In this document: positions 17,657 to 27,052 of the stretch, piece after piece
Numbering within the stretch: position 1 is the first letter of the stretch
Layout of the letters: each line of letters starts with the position of its first letter
Made by a program: the position numbers and the translations under genes
Assembly: GCA_016219875.1 (NCBI GenBank)
Contig: JACRJZ010000140.1
Span: 39,810 to 103,809, forward strand
DNA length: 64,000 nt
DNA from: Verrucomicrobiota bacterium
GTDB lineage: Bacteria > Verrucomicrobiota > Verrucomicrobiia > Limisphaerales > JACRJZ01
Reading direction: 5' to 3'
Notes under the pieces: generated by a model
What the model was told of the DNA's origin: nothing
Databases searched by the model: none
What the model saw: only the letters and a program-made list of their open reading frames with translations

Positions 17657-18781
17657 ATGAGATCTGATCCTTTCGGCGGTTGTTATCGCGGCAAGTCTGT
17701 TTGGCTTTCCGGACACACCGGCTTCAAGGGGTCTTGGCTGGCTTCCTGGCTGTTGGAGTTGGGCGCGAGGGTGCATGGCTTCGCGCAACCGCCGCCCACC
17801 AATCCGTCGGTGTTCGAGCAGCTCGGCCTCGCCGGGCGCATGCAGCACGAGATCGGCGACGTGCGCGAGGCGGCGGCGGTGCGCCGGTCCATCGTGGCGG
17901 TGCAGCCTGATTTCGTCTTTCACCTCGCGGCGCAACCGCTCGTCCGAGCATCGTACCTGCAACCAGTGGATACGTACGAAACGAACGTCATGGGCACGAT
18001 GCACGTGCTGGATGCGTTGCGTTCCCTGGAGAAGCCATGTGCCGCGGTGATGGTCACCACGGACAAGTGCTACGAGAACCGTGAATGGGTGTACGGCTAC
18101 CGGGAGGACGACGCACTCGGCGGCCATGACCCTTACAGCTCCAGCAAGGCCGCTGCTGAAATCGCGATTGCCTCAATGCGCCGGTCGTTCTTCAAAGACC
18201 ATCCGGTCCGAATCGCGAGCGCACGCGCGGGGAACGTGATTGGCGGCGGTGACTGGGCCCAGGATCGCATCGTGCCGGACTGTATCCGGGCATTGCAGGC
18301 TGGCCAGCCGATCCGTGTGCGCAATCCATACGCCACGCGCCCTTGGCAACACGTATTGGAGCCACTGAGCGGTTATCTTTGGCTCGCGGCGAAATTGTCT
18401 CAACCCTCAACTCTCAACCCTCAACTTTCCTCCGCCTTCAACTTTGGCCCTCGCCACGACGCCAACCGCAGCGTGGGCGAACTCGTCGCCGAAGTGCTCA
18501 AGCACTGGCCCGGCCGCTGGGAAGACCAGAGCGATCCCAAGGCGGTGCACGAAGCCGGACTGCTGCAACTGTCCATTGACAAGGCGCACGCATTGCTCCG
18601 CTGGTTGCCGGTGTGGAACTTCTCGCAGGGAGTCAAACACACTGTCGAGTGGTATTGTGGAGTAAAGCAGGAGCAAGACAGCGCGGCGATTTGGCAAGTG
18701 ACCTCGGCCCAAATTGCGCGTTACGTGGGCGATGCTTGTGCTTCTGGCGCTCCTTGGGCTGAGACCAATTCATGGTGCTAA
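17657..18781 (+). CDS. rfbG: CDP-glucose 4,6-dehydratase with a repeat-derived insertion
   Basis: The protein is 374 aa. The Rossmann motif is SVWLSGHTGFKGSWLASWLLELG, a fingerprint of RfbG/DdhB. The catalytic Tyr-x-x-x-Lys is in DPYSSSKAAAE, and TTDKCYENREW is family-specific. It converts CDP-glucose to CDP-4-keto-6-deoxyglucose using bound NAD. Residues about 248-259 (QPSTLNPQLSS) are encoded by a 7-bp CTCAACC-type array at 18399-18433, sitting just before the conserved AFNFGP motif. The gene overlaps the next ORF by 10 bases, implying translational coupling. Confidence 0.93.
   Translation: MRSDPFGGCYRGKSVWLSGHTGFKGSWLASWLLELGARVHGFAQPPPTNPSVFEQLGLAGRMQHEIGDVREAAAVRRSIVAVQPDFVFHLAAQPLVRASYLQPVDTYETNVMGTMHVLDALRSLEKPCAAVMVTTDKCYENREWVYGYREDDALGGHDPYSSSKAAAEIAIASMRRSFFKDHPVRIASARAGNVIGGGDWAQDRIVPDCIRALQAGQPIRVRNPYATRPWQHVLEPLSGYLWLAAKLSQPSTLNPQLSSAFNFGPRHDANRSVGELVAEVLKHWPGRWEDQSDPKAVHEAGLLQLSIDKAHALLRWLPVWNFSQGVKHTVEWYCGVKQEQDSAAIWQVTSAQIARYVGDACASGAPWAETNSWC
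18399..18433 (+). repeat. 7-bp repeat array inside rfbG
   Basis: Five in-phase 7-bp units (CTCAACC and CTCAACT alternating, then TTCCTCC) lie inside the coding sequence. They are translated as a Ser/Pro/Asn/Gln loop. The same CTCAACC unit occurs in spacers (for example 14280-14300) and in the DegT gene at 34107-34134. Confidence 0.85.
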
Positions 18782-19740
18782 CCCCAGATCAACCCGCGGT
18801 TGTTCTTACCGGTGCTACCGGTTTCATTGGTTCAGCGGTCCTCGCCGAATTGCTTTCACAGAGAAGACGTACTTTGGTTTTGCTTCGCCCGGAATCGAAT
18901 TGCCGTCGGATTGCGCCCTTGAGCGGCTATGAGGGGATCAGCTATACGCACCTGGGCGATGCAAAGCTGGCCACGCAGCTTCGTGATTTTCAGCCTGCAG
19001 TCCTAATCCACTGCGCGTGGCGCGGTGTCGCGGGAAACGAACGCGATGCCGCGTACCAAATCGCCGAGAACCTCCCGTTCACGCTTGATTCGGTGAAACT
19101 GGCCGCCGCCTGCGGGTGCCGCCAATGGATCGGCCTCGGCTCTCAGGCGGAATACGGCAATCTCAATCGCGTGATCGCCGAAACCGCACCGACGCTGCCT
19201 ACGACGGTTTATGGTAAAGCCAAACTGGCGGCGGGCGTAGCGGCCTTGGCCCTGGCCGAAGCCAGCGGATTGCATGGGGCGTGGGTTCGAGTCTTCTCGA
19301 CCTATGGTCCTGGTGACTATCCACAGTGGTTCATTCCGTATGTGATTCGCGAGTTGCTCCAAGGCAAACGGCCGCAGCTAACGCGGTGCGACCAGATTTG
19401 GGATTACCTCTACGTGCAGGATGCTGCACGGGCCATCATCACTCTGGCTGACGGGTGGACAGACGGTATATTCAACCTTGGCTCTGGCATGGCGCGGCCT
19501 TTGCGGCAGGTGGTGGAGATCATCCGTCGCGAGTTGGACATGCCACCGGAACCCGAATTTGGAGCGTTGCCATATCGGCCTGACCAGGTGATGCATCTGC
19601 AGGCCGACATCTCGAAGCTCCAACAGGCTTCACGCTGGTTTCCCCTCGTAAGCTTGGAACAAGGACTTCGTGTGACAGTTGACTTCTACCGGCAGGAGAT
19701 CACTGAAGCACGGCAGGTGAATGCAAATGCGATGGTTTAG
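18772..19740 (+). CDS. NAD(P)-dependent epimerase/reductase acting on CDP-4-keto-6-deoxysugars
   Basis: The protein is 322 aa, an extended short-chain dehydrogenase. The N-terminus has the Rossmann GxxGxxG motif (LTGATGFIGSAVLAEL) and the catalytic Tyr-Lys pair is in TTVYGKAKLAA. Other blocks (VRVFSTYGPGDYPQWFIPYV and YLYVQDAARAI) match the NDP-sugar epimerase/reductase family. After RfbF and RfbG the likely substrate is CDP-4-keto-6-deoxyglucose, as for abequose/tyvelose-type reductases; the exact product is inference. The start ATG 18772 lies inside the end of rfbG. Confidence 0.85.
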   Translation: MVLTPDQPAVVLTGATGFIGSAVLAELLSQRRRTLVLLRPESNCRRIAPLSGYEGISYTHLGDAKLATQLRDFQPAVLIHCAWRGVAGNERDAAYQIAENLPFTLDSVKLAAACGCRQWIGLGSQAEYGNLNRVIAETAPTLPTTVYGKAKLAAGVAALALAEASGLHGAWVRVFSTYGPGDYPQWFIPYVIRELLQGKRPQLTRCDQIWDYLYVQDAARAIITLADGWTDGIFNLGSGMARPLRQVVEIIRRELDMPPEPEFGALPYRPDQVMHLQADISKLQQASRWFPLVSLEQGLRVTVDFYRQEITEARQVNANAMV

Positions 19741-21511
19741 ACCTTGGTGCATGCACATGCAACCAGTCGCTTCAACCTTTGAACCAATGACGGTCGCCGA
19801 CTACTTCGTACAGTTCCTCAAGCAGCGTCAGGTCAGCTGTGTTTTCCAGCTTTCTGGTGGCATGATCATGCACCTCATCGATGCCCTTCACCAGGATGGC
19901 GGCATTCAGATGATAAACGTCCACCACGAGCAAACCTCTGGGTTCGCGGCTGAGGTGGTTGGGCGACTTTCCGGTCGCCCCGGCGTTGCCATCGCGACCA
20001 GTGGTCCGGGTGCTCTCAACCTCCTGGGCGGCATTGCTAGTTCGTACTTTGATTCCAGCCCGGCAGTGTACATCACGGGCCAAGTGAACACCCACGAGCA
20101 AAAGGCCAATTCCTCCGTGCGCCAATTGGGTTTCCAGGAGACAGACATCGTGAGAATGGCTGCTCCGATCTCCAAGATGGCCGTGAAAGTGACCCGGGCG
20201 GTGGACGTGCCGCGCCTTCTCAACGAGGCTTTCGCCGTGGCCACGGCGGGACGGCCTGGTCCTGTGCTCCTCGATCTCCCCATGAACCTGGCGCGCGCCT
20301 TCGTTGCAGGTGCCGAACCAATGCGGGCCGCGTGCGCCTCTGCAGGACCCGAAAGCCAGGACGATAGCGCTGTTGTGAAAGTCTACGAAGCGATCCTGTG
20401 TGGAGGCCGGCCCATGATCTTAGCGGGGCATGGCGTCCGGCTGGGGGGCGCCGCCTCGGCGCTGCGGAGTCTTTCCGAGAAGCTAAGGATTCCGGTTGTC
20501 CATTCACTCCTCGCCTCTGATTGCATTCCGTATCACTCGCCCGTCCGCTTTGGCATGATCGGCACCTATGGCAATCGCTGGGCAAATCACGCGCTTGCCG
20601 TCGCGGACCCGCTCATCGTGATCGGCAGTCGTTTGGACATCCGGCAAACTGGTGCCGACACCTCGTCCTTCAAAGGCCAGCGCACCATTTTTCACATCGA
20701 CGTCGAGCTGACCGAGATTAACAACCGAGTACCAGGGTGTTGCCCCGTTCTTATGGATGCCAAGACGTTCTTGGACGGTCTGTGCCGCGTGGCCGAAGAA
20801 CAGAAGACTGAGGCCAAGACGGAATGGCTGGAAACCATTGAGAGTTGGCGGCGGCAATGGCCGGACACCGAGGAGAACAAAAGCGCCAGAGGCATCAACC
20901 CGAACATTCTGATGCACAAGCTTTCCGAAAATCGCAAGGTGGCGGCTTACTGCGTTGACGTCGGCCTTCACCAAATGTGGGCCGGTCAGTCGCTTGAAAT
21001 CTACGACGAGCAACGCTTCATCACCTCTGGTGGCTTAGGCGCGATGGGCTTCGCCCTTCCTGCTGCGGTGGGGGCTGCGGCCTTCTATAGGAACACTCAG
21101 CCTGTGATGGTCATTGCCGGGGATGCTGGTTTCCAACTCAATATCCAGGAACTTCAGACTATCCGGCGTTATGGCATGCCAGTCAAAATGGTCGTGGTTA
21201 ACAACGGCTGTCACGGTATGACTCGACACTTTCAGGATAGCTATTTTTCAAGTCGGTATCCCGGCACCGTCTGGGGGTATGACGCGCCATCGTTCGCCCA
21301 TGTTGCCCGCGCTTATGGTATCCGTGGTTTGGAAGCCGAGAACATGCGTAGCCTGACGGAAGCAATTGAGGCGATGTGGCGTGACCCGCTCGAACCGATT
21401 CTGGTGGACGTGAAGATTGACCCCGCTATGACCGCCTACCCGAAGATTGCCTTCGGAAAGCCAATCAACCAAATGGAACCCATGGCTAGGCCCAATGCTA
21501 TGGGTAAGTGA
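19727..21511 (+). CDS. Thiamine-diphosphate-dependent enzyme (acetolactate-synthase-like)
   Basis: The protein is 594 aa. The three ThDP-family domains are visible: the N-terminal PYR domain with the activating Glu in NVHHEQTSGFAAEVVGR, a central domain, and the C-terminal PP domain with the cofactor motif GDAGFQLNIQELQTI...NNGCHGM. Start codons compete; ATG 19727 has an AGGTGA ribosome site six bases upstream. Because it sits directly after CDP-deoxysugar genes it may resemble YerE, which adds a two-carbon unit to a CDP-keto-deoxysugar to make branched octoses. That role is inference; acetolactate formation is the alternative. Confidence 0.85.
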   Translation: MRWFRPWCMHMQPVASTFEPMTVADYFVQFLKQRQVSCVFQLSGGMIMHLIDALHQDGGIQMINVHHEQTSGFAAEVVGRLSGRPGVAIATSGPGALNLLGGIASSYFDSSPAVYITGQVNTHEQKANSSVRQLGFQETDIVRMAAPISKMAVKVTRAVDVPRLLNEAFAVATAGRPGPVLLDLPMNLARAFVAGAEPMRAACASAGPESQDDSAVVKVYEAILCGGRPMILAGHGVRLGGAASALRSLSEKLRIPVVHSLLASDCIPYHSPVRFGMIGTYGNRWANHALAVADPLIVIGSRLDIRQTGADTSSFKGQRTIFHIDVELTEINNRVPGCCPVLMDAKTFLDGLCRVAEEQKTEAKTEWLETIESWRRQWPDTEENKSARGINPNILMHKLSENRKVAAYCVDVGLHQMWAGQSLEIYDEQRFITSGGLGAMGFALPAAVGAAAFYRNTQPVMVIAGDAGFQLNIQELQTIRRYGMPVKMVVVNNGCHGMTRHFQDSYFSSRYPGTVWGYDAPSFAHVARAYGIRGLEAENMRSLTEAIEAMWRDPLEPILVDVKIDPAMTAYPKIAFGKPINQMEPMARPNAMGK

Positions 21512-21874
21512 TGTTCAACGACGGCAAACTTAATGACCACTCGAACAGGGAGCGGTTTAATTCCTGCCTGGTCTTCAACTCGCCGGGTTTTCCCATAGTG
21601 GACTACAATTGGATACGAAGCTCGGGCGCGGCCAGTGGATGGTGAACCGAGCCGCCTTGAATTGATACGCACAAGGCAAAACACCCCCGGTCCATTTAGT
21701 CTATTGATCAACACCGGTTTCCGCAGTTTCTTTGCTCCTCTTGCTGGTTTTCGAAAATTCATTGTCGTTGAAGAGCACATGGCCGAAAGGGGCTTGGCAG
21801 ATATGCTGTGTGCAGACGTCCCTCGGCGAGTGGAGATTCACTCCGTTTCCATCTCGGAACCGACTGCACATTAA
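21511..21874 (+). pseudogene. Small coupled ORF of unknown family broken by a frameshift
   Basis: ATG 21511 overlaps the stop of the ThDP gene (TGATG). The frame reads FNSCLVFNSPGFPIVDYNW...SSGAASG and stops at 21643. A coding-like sequence continues in the next frame (DGEPSRLELIRTRQNTPGPF, then NTGFRSFFAPLAGFRKFIVV) to 21874. Together they would give a protein of about 120 aa; the span is one base over a multiple of three. The family is not recognised. Tight coupling to the ThDP enzyme suggests a role in the same sugar pathway, if it was ever functional. Confidence 0.4.
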
Positions 21875-21992
21875 GTTGGCCTCAACCCTACCTTCGTGCG
21901 CGGGTCGGACTCACGGTGCAAGTGATTATCGAATCGGCAAGCATAGACAAATTGGTGCCAGTTTGAAGGGTGGAATTTGCTCGAATGCCTAA

Positions 21993-22781
21993 ATGAACCC
22001 ATCGTCTCCGGCGATCTTGGTGGTCTCATGCGATGCCTACCAAGACTTGTGGCACCCTTTCTTTGAGTGCTTGTTCAAGTACTGGCCCGATTGCCCCTTT
22101 CCCGTTCACTTGGGATCCAATCACCAGAGTTATCCAGATGCACGGGTGCTGGGCTTGCGTATTGGCCCGGATGTGGACTACTCCTCCAATTTGGAACGAA
22201 TGCTCCGGCGATTGAACCATGAATGGGTGATTCTCTGGATCGAAGACCGGCTCCTGAGCGGGACGGTTGATACATCCCGCTTGATGGAGACAGTCAGTCA
22301 GGCCCAGACCCAGGGCGCGGGATATTTAAAGTTGCTTTCCGAGTATCCCGTTGCTTATTCAGACGAGAATGCCTCTCTCATTGGCGAGTTGCCCAAGGGC
22401 ATCCGCTATCGGGTTTCCATTACGGTGGGATTATGGCGCAAGCACATCTTGTTGGAGTTGCTGCGCCCCGGCGAAACCGCGTGGGAGTTGGAACGTAAAG
22501 GGAGCCTTCGGTCGAACCATATGGATGCAAAGTTTTTTGGCATGAACGTCACCACATTGGCCTGGCCGGTCATCCAGGAGGTGCATGCGGTTGTCAAACG
22601 AAAGTGGAACCGAACTGCGGTGGCGTTTCTGCGCGAGGAGGGCTTCGGGGAGTTGATTGAGCGGCGGGAGTTGTTAAGCAGGTGGTCCCAGTGGTATTGC
22701 AGGGTCTATGCAGCAAGACTGAGACTGTTCATCAAGCTGCGGCGGCACTGGTGGCATCCCCGTGCGGCCCTCGTCAACTAA
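21993..22781 (+). CDS. Putative glycosyltransferase of unassigned family
   Basis: The protein is 262 aa. The N-terminus (AILVVSCDAYQDLWHPFFECLFKYWPDCPFPVHLGSN) resembles polysaccharide-cluster glycosyltransferases in which a nucleotide-sugar-binding strand is followed by W-x-P-F-F and W-P-D. WVILWIEDRLLSG (about residues 76-88) provides a possible acidic metal-binding motif (IED in place of DxD). The C-terminus is basic and amphipathic, consistent with membrane association. It lies between sugar-modification genes and the flippase. The exact linkage cannot be predicted. Confidence 0.65.
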   Translation: MNPSSPAILVVSCDAYQDLWHPFFECLFKYWPDCPFPVHLGSNHQSYPDARVLGLRIGPDVDYSSNLERMLRRLNHEWVILWIEDRLLSGTVDTSRLMETVSQAQTQGAGYLKLLSEYPVAYSDENASLIGELPKGIRYRVSITVGLWRKHILLELLRPGETAWELERKGSLRSNHMDAKFFGMNVTTLAWPVIQEVHAVVKRKWNRTAVAFLREEGFGELIERRELLSRWSQWYCRVYAARLRLFIKLRRHWWHPRAALVN

Positions 22782-22799
22782 CGGGGGCGCAATCCGGTT

Positions 22800-24266
22800 T
22801 TGCGGACGGAGGTACTGGCAAGCCTCAGGGCAGTGTCCCAACGTGTTCTGGAAATCCTGAATCCTCCACACAATGCGCTGGTGATTCCCAAGCGAGGCAT
22901 GGTCGATCGACTTTGCTTGAGTTGGTTGGGGTGGCTGGGAGTTGATCAAGCCATCTTTTTCAATCTACTCACCCGCTTCTGGCAAGCGGGGGCGGGTTTT
23001 ATCACCCTGCTGTTTGTTGCCCGATATCTATCGCCGCAGGAGCAAGGAGTCTATTACACGTTTAACAGCGTGTTGGCGCTCCAAGTGTTCTTCGAATTGG
23101 GGCTGACCTTTGTGGTGATGCAATTTGCCAGCCACGAGATGGCCCACTTGGAATGGACGATCAACGGCACTCTGGCGGGAAACAGCCACGCCAAGGCGCG
23201 GGTGGCTTCCCTCCTCCGCCTGGCTGCCAATTGGTACGCCGTTGCAGCCGGTTCGCTGATTTTAGTGGTTGTACCTGCGGGCCTGCTTCTCTTTCAACGA
23301 CAGGCAAGCGCACTGGACGGTGTTGTCTATCGGCTTCCTTGGACGACGCTGGTCGTTTTTGCCGCCGGTTCATTGTTGATCAGCCCCATCTTTGCTACTC
23401 TTGAAGGGTTGGGGAAAGTCGCGGAGGTCGCCCGCTTTCGAGCCCTCCAAGAAATTGTTTCCACCGTCTTGCTCTGGCTTGCCTTGTGCTCCCGCTGGGG
23501 GCTGATCGCCGCCTGCGTCTTCCAGGCCAGCCGCCTTTTGTCCGGGGGCCTTTGGTTGTTCGCGCGCCAAAGGCCGTTTCTACTGGATTTGCTGCGCTTG
23601 CGCTCGAGGCATTGCGGGATCCATTGGGGCCGGGAAATCTGGCCGTTGCAGTGGAAGATAGCCATCAGTTGGATAAGCGGGTACCTCATCACGCAACTGT
23701 TTAATCCCATCTTGTTTGTGTTCCAGGGGCCGGTTTTGGCCGGGCGCATGGGGATGAGTCTGACGCTGGCCAGCGGCTTAAGCGGTGCCGCTATGGCTTG
23801 GATCAACACCAAGGCTCCACTCTTCGGAATCTTGGTGGCACGCAAAGATTACCGGCAGTTGGACCGAATTTTCTTCACTGCCCTGTGGCGCTGCTTGCTG
23901 CTGGGCTGCGTGGGCGCGGCGGCACTGTGGCTCGGTGTGCTGTATCTGGGCCACGTTGGACATCCCTTGAGCCAGCGGTTGTTGACACCGTCGCAGTTGG
24001 CGTTGTTGTTGGTCATCAGCGTAATGGGATTGATTGTCTCCGCCCAAGCCACTTATCTGCGGGCCCATAAGCAGGAGCCTTTCATGGTGCTCTCCGTTGT
24101 TAATGGTGTGCTGACGGGCCTCTCCGCTCTGTGGATGGGTTGGCGCTTTGGCGTGACTGCCATGTTGGCGGGCTATTTCTTCACCATGCTTCTGGCTGGC
24201 CTGGGCTGGGGAAGTCTAATCTTCTGTCGATGTCGGAGGCTGTGGCACGTGCCACAACAGTCATAA
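22800..24266 (+). CDS. Polysaccharide flippase (Wzx/MATE-like membrane protein)
   Basis: The protein is 488 aa from a TTG at 22800; ATG 22899 (MVDRLCLSWLGWLG) is an alternative start. Around a dozen hydrophobic segments are visible, for example FNLLTRFWQAGAGFITLLFVARYLSPQEQGVYYTFNS, whose R-F-x-x-x-G-x-x-x-x-L-x-x-A-R-Y-L-x-P-x-x-x-G pattern is typical of Wzx-type exporters. It would flip lipid-linked repeat units across the inner membrane. The gene end overlaps the next start (TAATG), indicating coupling. Confidence 0.8.
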   Translation: MRTEVLASLRAVSQRVLEILNPPHNALVIPKRGMVDRLCLSWLGWLGVDQAIFFNLLTRFWQAGAGFITLLFVARYLSPQEQGVYYTFNSVLALQVFFELGLTFVVMQFASHEMAHLEWTINGTLAGNSHAKARVASLLRLAANWYAVAAGSLILVVVPAGLLLFQRQASALDGVVYRLPWTTLVVFAAGSLLISPIFATLEGLGKVAEVARFRALQEIVSTVLLWLALCSRWGLIAACVFQASRLLSGGLWLFARQRPFLLDLLRLRSRHCGIHWGREIWPLQWKIAISWISGYLITQLFNPILFVFQGPVLAGRMGMSLTLASGLSGAAMAWINTKAPLFGILVARKDYRQLDRIFFTALWRCLLLGCVGAAALWLGVLYLGHVGHPLSQRLLTPSQLALLLVISVMGLIVSAQATYLRAHKQEPFMVLSVVNGVLTGLSALWMGWRFGVTAMLAGYFFTMLLAGLGWGSLIFCRCRRLWHVPQQS

Positions 24267-25279
24267 TGATCCTAACTATTGCCATTCCAACCTACAATCG
24301 CAACGAGACTCTTAAGAAGAGCATCGTACATCTCCTTCCACAGATAACGCCAGATTGTCAACTGGTAATCCAGGATAACCATTCCGATACTCCTGTTGCA
24401 GAAAGTGTCAATAACATATGCAAGTGCTATCCTGGGGTTTCGGTCAAAATTGTCCGCCATCGGTGGAACTTAGGAGCCACGGCTAATATCCTCCGCTGCT
24501 TGGAGGTTTGCGAAACCGAGTGGATCTGGATTCTGGGGGACGATGACATAGTTGCGGCAGGTGCAGTCGATACGGTCCTGAAAAACGTATCAAACAATGA
24601 CGATTCTATCTACTTCAGTTTTCTGACACAAGCGCACAAGGACACAGGTGCCAGACGTCTGTCTTACCGATCTAGAGGAAGGTCCGAGTTTATCCAAATG
24701 CTGGATTGTGCGCATCTGCTGAATTTCATGTCATGTTCCGTTTGGCGCGCGGAGCCTTTCAGGCAACATATCAGCACCGGATTCGATTACGCTTATTCGA
24801 TGGGATGGACTTTCGCGTTGCTACTGACAACGCTGCGCGACAGTGAGGTTGTGGTTTTCTCCAATGAGGTGTTGGTTCTAAAAAGCACAATCAGTCCAAT
24901 TGTTAATCGATGGAGCTTTCGAAGGTTTCTTTTGGGCTGGCCGACCCTCCTCGAAATCAACCTCTCGAAAACAGAGGGCCGGATATTGGGGCGCAAATTG
25001 CTCGGGAGGATGATCACGCCGGAGACCATTGCGGCCTATTTGCTCGTCGATCAGACCAAATACGCCTGCCCAGATCGCTTCTTGACTTATGATTTGGTTA
25101 AGGGAAGGATTGCGCCATACAAGATCCATCGTCTATCGTGGCTCCGTTTTGCGATCTACCGACTGCTCTTCATAAAACCGGAACTGGGATGGAGCATTGT
25201 CCGCAGAGCCATTCAGGTAGCCAATCGACTTGGTGTGAAGTCAATTGACCTCAGTGACATGGAGGGAAGAGCGGCGTAA
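24266..25279 (+). CDS. Family 2 glycosyltransferase
   Basis: The protein is 337 aa from ATG 24266, chosen because it overlaps the flippase stop and begins the GT-A fold directly (MILTIAIPTYNRNETLKKSI). Further motifs are LVIQDNHSDTP and the DxD metal site in WIWILGDDDIVAAGA. The C-terminal 120 residues are basic and helical and probably peripheral to the membrane. It transfers a sugar to the lipid-linked repeat unit on the cytoplasmic side; the specificity is unknown. Codon use is AT-richer than in flanking genes. Confidence 0.85.
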   Translation: MILTIAIPTYNRNETLKKSIVHLLPQITPDCQLVIQDNHSDTPVAESVNNICKCYPGVSVKIVRHRWNLGATANILRCLEVCETEWIWILGDDDIVAAGAVDTVLKNVSNNDDSIYFSFLTQAHKDTGARRLSYRSRGRSEFIQMLDCAHLLNFMSCSVWRAEPFRQHISTGFDYAYSMGWTFALLLTTLRDSEVVVFSNEVLVLKSTISPIVNRWSFRRFLLGWPTLLEINLSKTEGRILGRKLLGRMITPETIAAYLLVDQTKYACPDRFLTYDLVKGRIAPYKIHRLSWLRFAIYRLLFIKPELGWSIVRRAIQVANRLGVKSIDLSDMEGRAA

Positions 25280-25306
25280 GTTGTCCTTCGTAATCCGGCA
25301 AATAGA

Positions 25307-26896
25307 ATGCTCAGCAAAGTGAGGGAATCCTCCCAACCGGCATGGTGGCTGCTTATGTTTGCGGGTACCCTGGGCGTGTGGGCATTGGGAAGTCTTATTG
25401 AAAAGAACAGTTCCATTCTTTTCTTTGCGGTGCTGGTGGGATCCTTTGGCCTACTAATCTGTTTCTCCCTTCCAGATCGGAAGCAGGTACTGACTATGTT
25501 TAGTGCGGGCCTTCTTGTGCGCTCGATCGTAACATTGGCCTCATGGTGGCTAAGCAAGGGTACAGACTACGAATGCTATACCGGAGATAATGAGGATTCG
25601 TTGCGCTTTTTCTTGATGTCTTTTTTAGATATTCATGACAGCGTGGTCGCGGCGGAGGACATGGGATTTCCGGCCGTGAACTCCGCTATTACCGAAATAG
25701 CCGGGTGGATGGGCGGCACTCACTACCTTTGTAACACGCAGTTGCCGGTCACCTTTGGGGCACTTTTTCCTGTGGCCGCGTTCTTGGTGGCCAGGGACCG
25801 GCTCAACGGTGAGGTGGCGAGAATAGCGGGGTGGCTACTGGCATTTCACCCAATTGTCATTGGATGGTCCAGCGGCCTGATGAGGGATACCTTGGTATCT
25901 ACTACATTCTGGTTGTGCTTGTACTATTTGCTGCGGTTTCGCGTGGTCAGTGGGATGCTGACACTCCAGAACGTTGTGCCAGTTTTAATATATGGAGCCG
26001 CGACGTTTCTGTTACGAGCGACCAATCTCACTGCCTTGGGCGCCTGTTTCGCCATTGTTGGTGCGACGGACTGTCTACGATTGGGGTTTAAACGCGTCGG
26101 TGCGCTCTACATTCCCGTCGTGCTCGCGAGCATTTTTGTGCTGCTGCACACAGTGGTGGGCGAAAGGGATATTGCACGCGTGAGTATTCAACTGGAGTAT
26201 GGAAAAGCGGCTCGGGAAACGGTAGGGCAGACGGAGGCCTCAGTGAACGAGGGTGGAATTAGCGAGATGATAGCAAATTCCCAATCCACGACTGTGCTGC
26301 TGGCGAGTGCCCCATATTGCCTAATTACACCGTTTCCATGGTACGCTTCTTTCCTGAGCTTTGAAGTTAACCTGGCCAGGCCGGTAGTATTCCTGTTTGG
26401 GTTGGGTGGGTTACTGAATCAACTGCTGTTTCCGTTATACATCTGCGGCCTGATGCTGGTGACGCGCATGCGTCGATGGGACTTGTTGGCAATGTTTGGA
26501 GTTTTCGTCGGGGCGGTGAGTGTTATGGGCGCGATGAGCGGCTTCCAAACGCGGTGGACAATGACGGTAGCCTATGTTCCAATGATCCTTGCTGCGAGCC
26601 TGGTGATTAACACTGCGAGAGGGCAAGTCGGCGCACAACTCGGGCTTTGGTCTGGCGCATCTGGCTTTGTGTTGACCTTATATATTGGATACTGGCTGAT
26701 CAAGATGGTAAGTGTTGTTCTCGGAGTGGCATTTATTGCGGTAATCGCGCCAGTCACGCTACTTCTAATGGCAAATCAACTTTCCAAGAGTCCACGGAAG
26801 AACCGACCGAAGCGAACGAGCGATGTAGCGGCCCCGAGCGACAATACTTCAGGGGACGCTCCTGATGCATACGCGCGGCTGGAGCATAAATGGTGA
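25307..26896 (+). CDS. Multi-pass membrane protein, probable polysaccharide polymerase or GT-C enzyme
   Basis: The protein is 529 aa with about 11-12 hydrophobic segments. After the second segment a loop contains DYECYTGDNEDSLRFFLMSF. GWSSGLMRDTLVSTTFWLCLYYLLRF (about residues 185-210) resembles the R-D-x-x-x pattern of dolichol-mannosyltransferase/ArnT-like GT-C proteins. There is no clear Wzy or WaaL signature. The position between glycosyltransferases suggests a Wzy-type polymerase or a lipid-sugar transferase. The C-terminal 35 residues are hydrophilic. Confidence 0.65.
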   Translation: MLSKVRESSQPAWWLLMFAGTLGVWALGSLIEKNSSILFFAVLVGSFGLLICFSLPDRKQVLTMFSAGLLVRSIVTLASWWLSKGTDYECYTGDNEDSLRFFLMSFLDIHDSVVAAEDMGFPAVNSAITEIAGWMGGTHYLCNTQLPVTFGALFPVAAFLVARDRLNGEVARIAGWLLAFHPIVIGWSSGLMRDTLVSTTFWLCLYYLLRFRVVSGMLTLQNVVPVLIYGAATFLLRATNLTALGACFAIVGATDCLRLGFKRVGALYIPVVLASIFVLLHTVVGERDIARVSIQLEYGKAARETVGQTEASVNEGGISEMIANSQSTTVLLASAPYCLITPFPWYASFLSFEVNLARPVVFLFGLGGLLNQLLFPLYICGLMLVTRMRRWDLLAMFGVFVGAVSVMGAMSGFQTRWTMTVAYVPMILAASLVINTARGQVGAQLGLWSGASGFVLTLYIGYWLIKMVSVVLGVAFIAVIAPVTLLLMANQLSKSPRKNRPKRTSDVAAPSDNTSGDAPDAYARLEHKW

Positions 26897-27052
26897 GGGC
26901 GTATGGACTTAGACTAGCGCTTGCGCAGGTGGTGGTTTCACTATGAGGATGTGTGACTTCCAGTGGGTTATAAAGATCACCATTACCATATGGTAAAGCG
27001 ACGCCTTGAAATAGGCTAAGACTGAACATAGTAGGACTACTTACAAGGAAGC

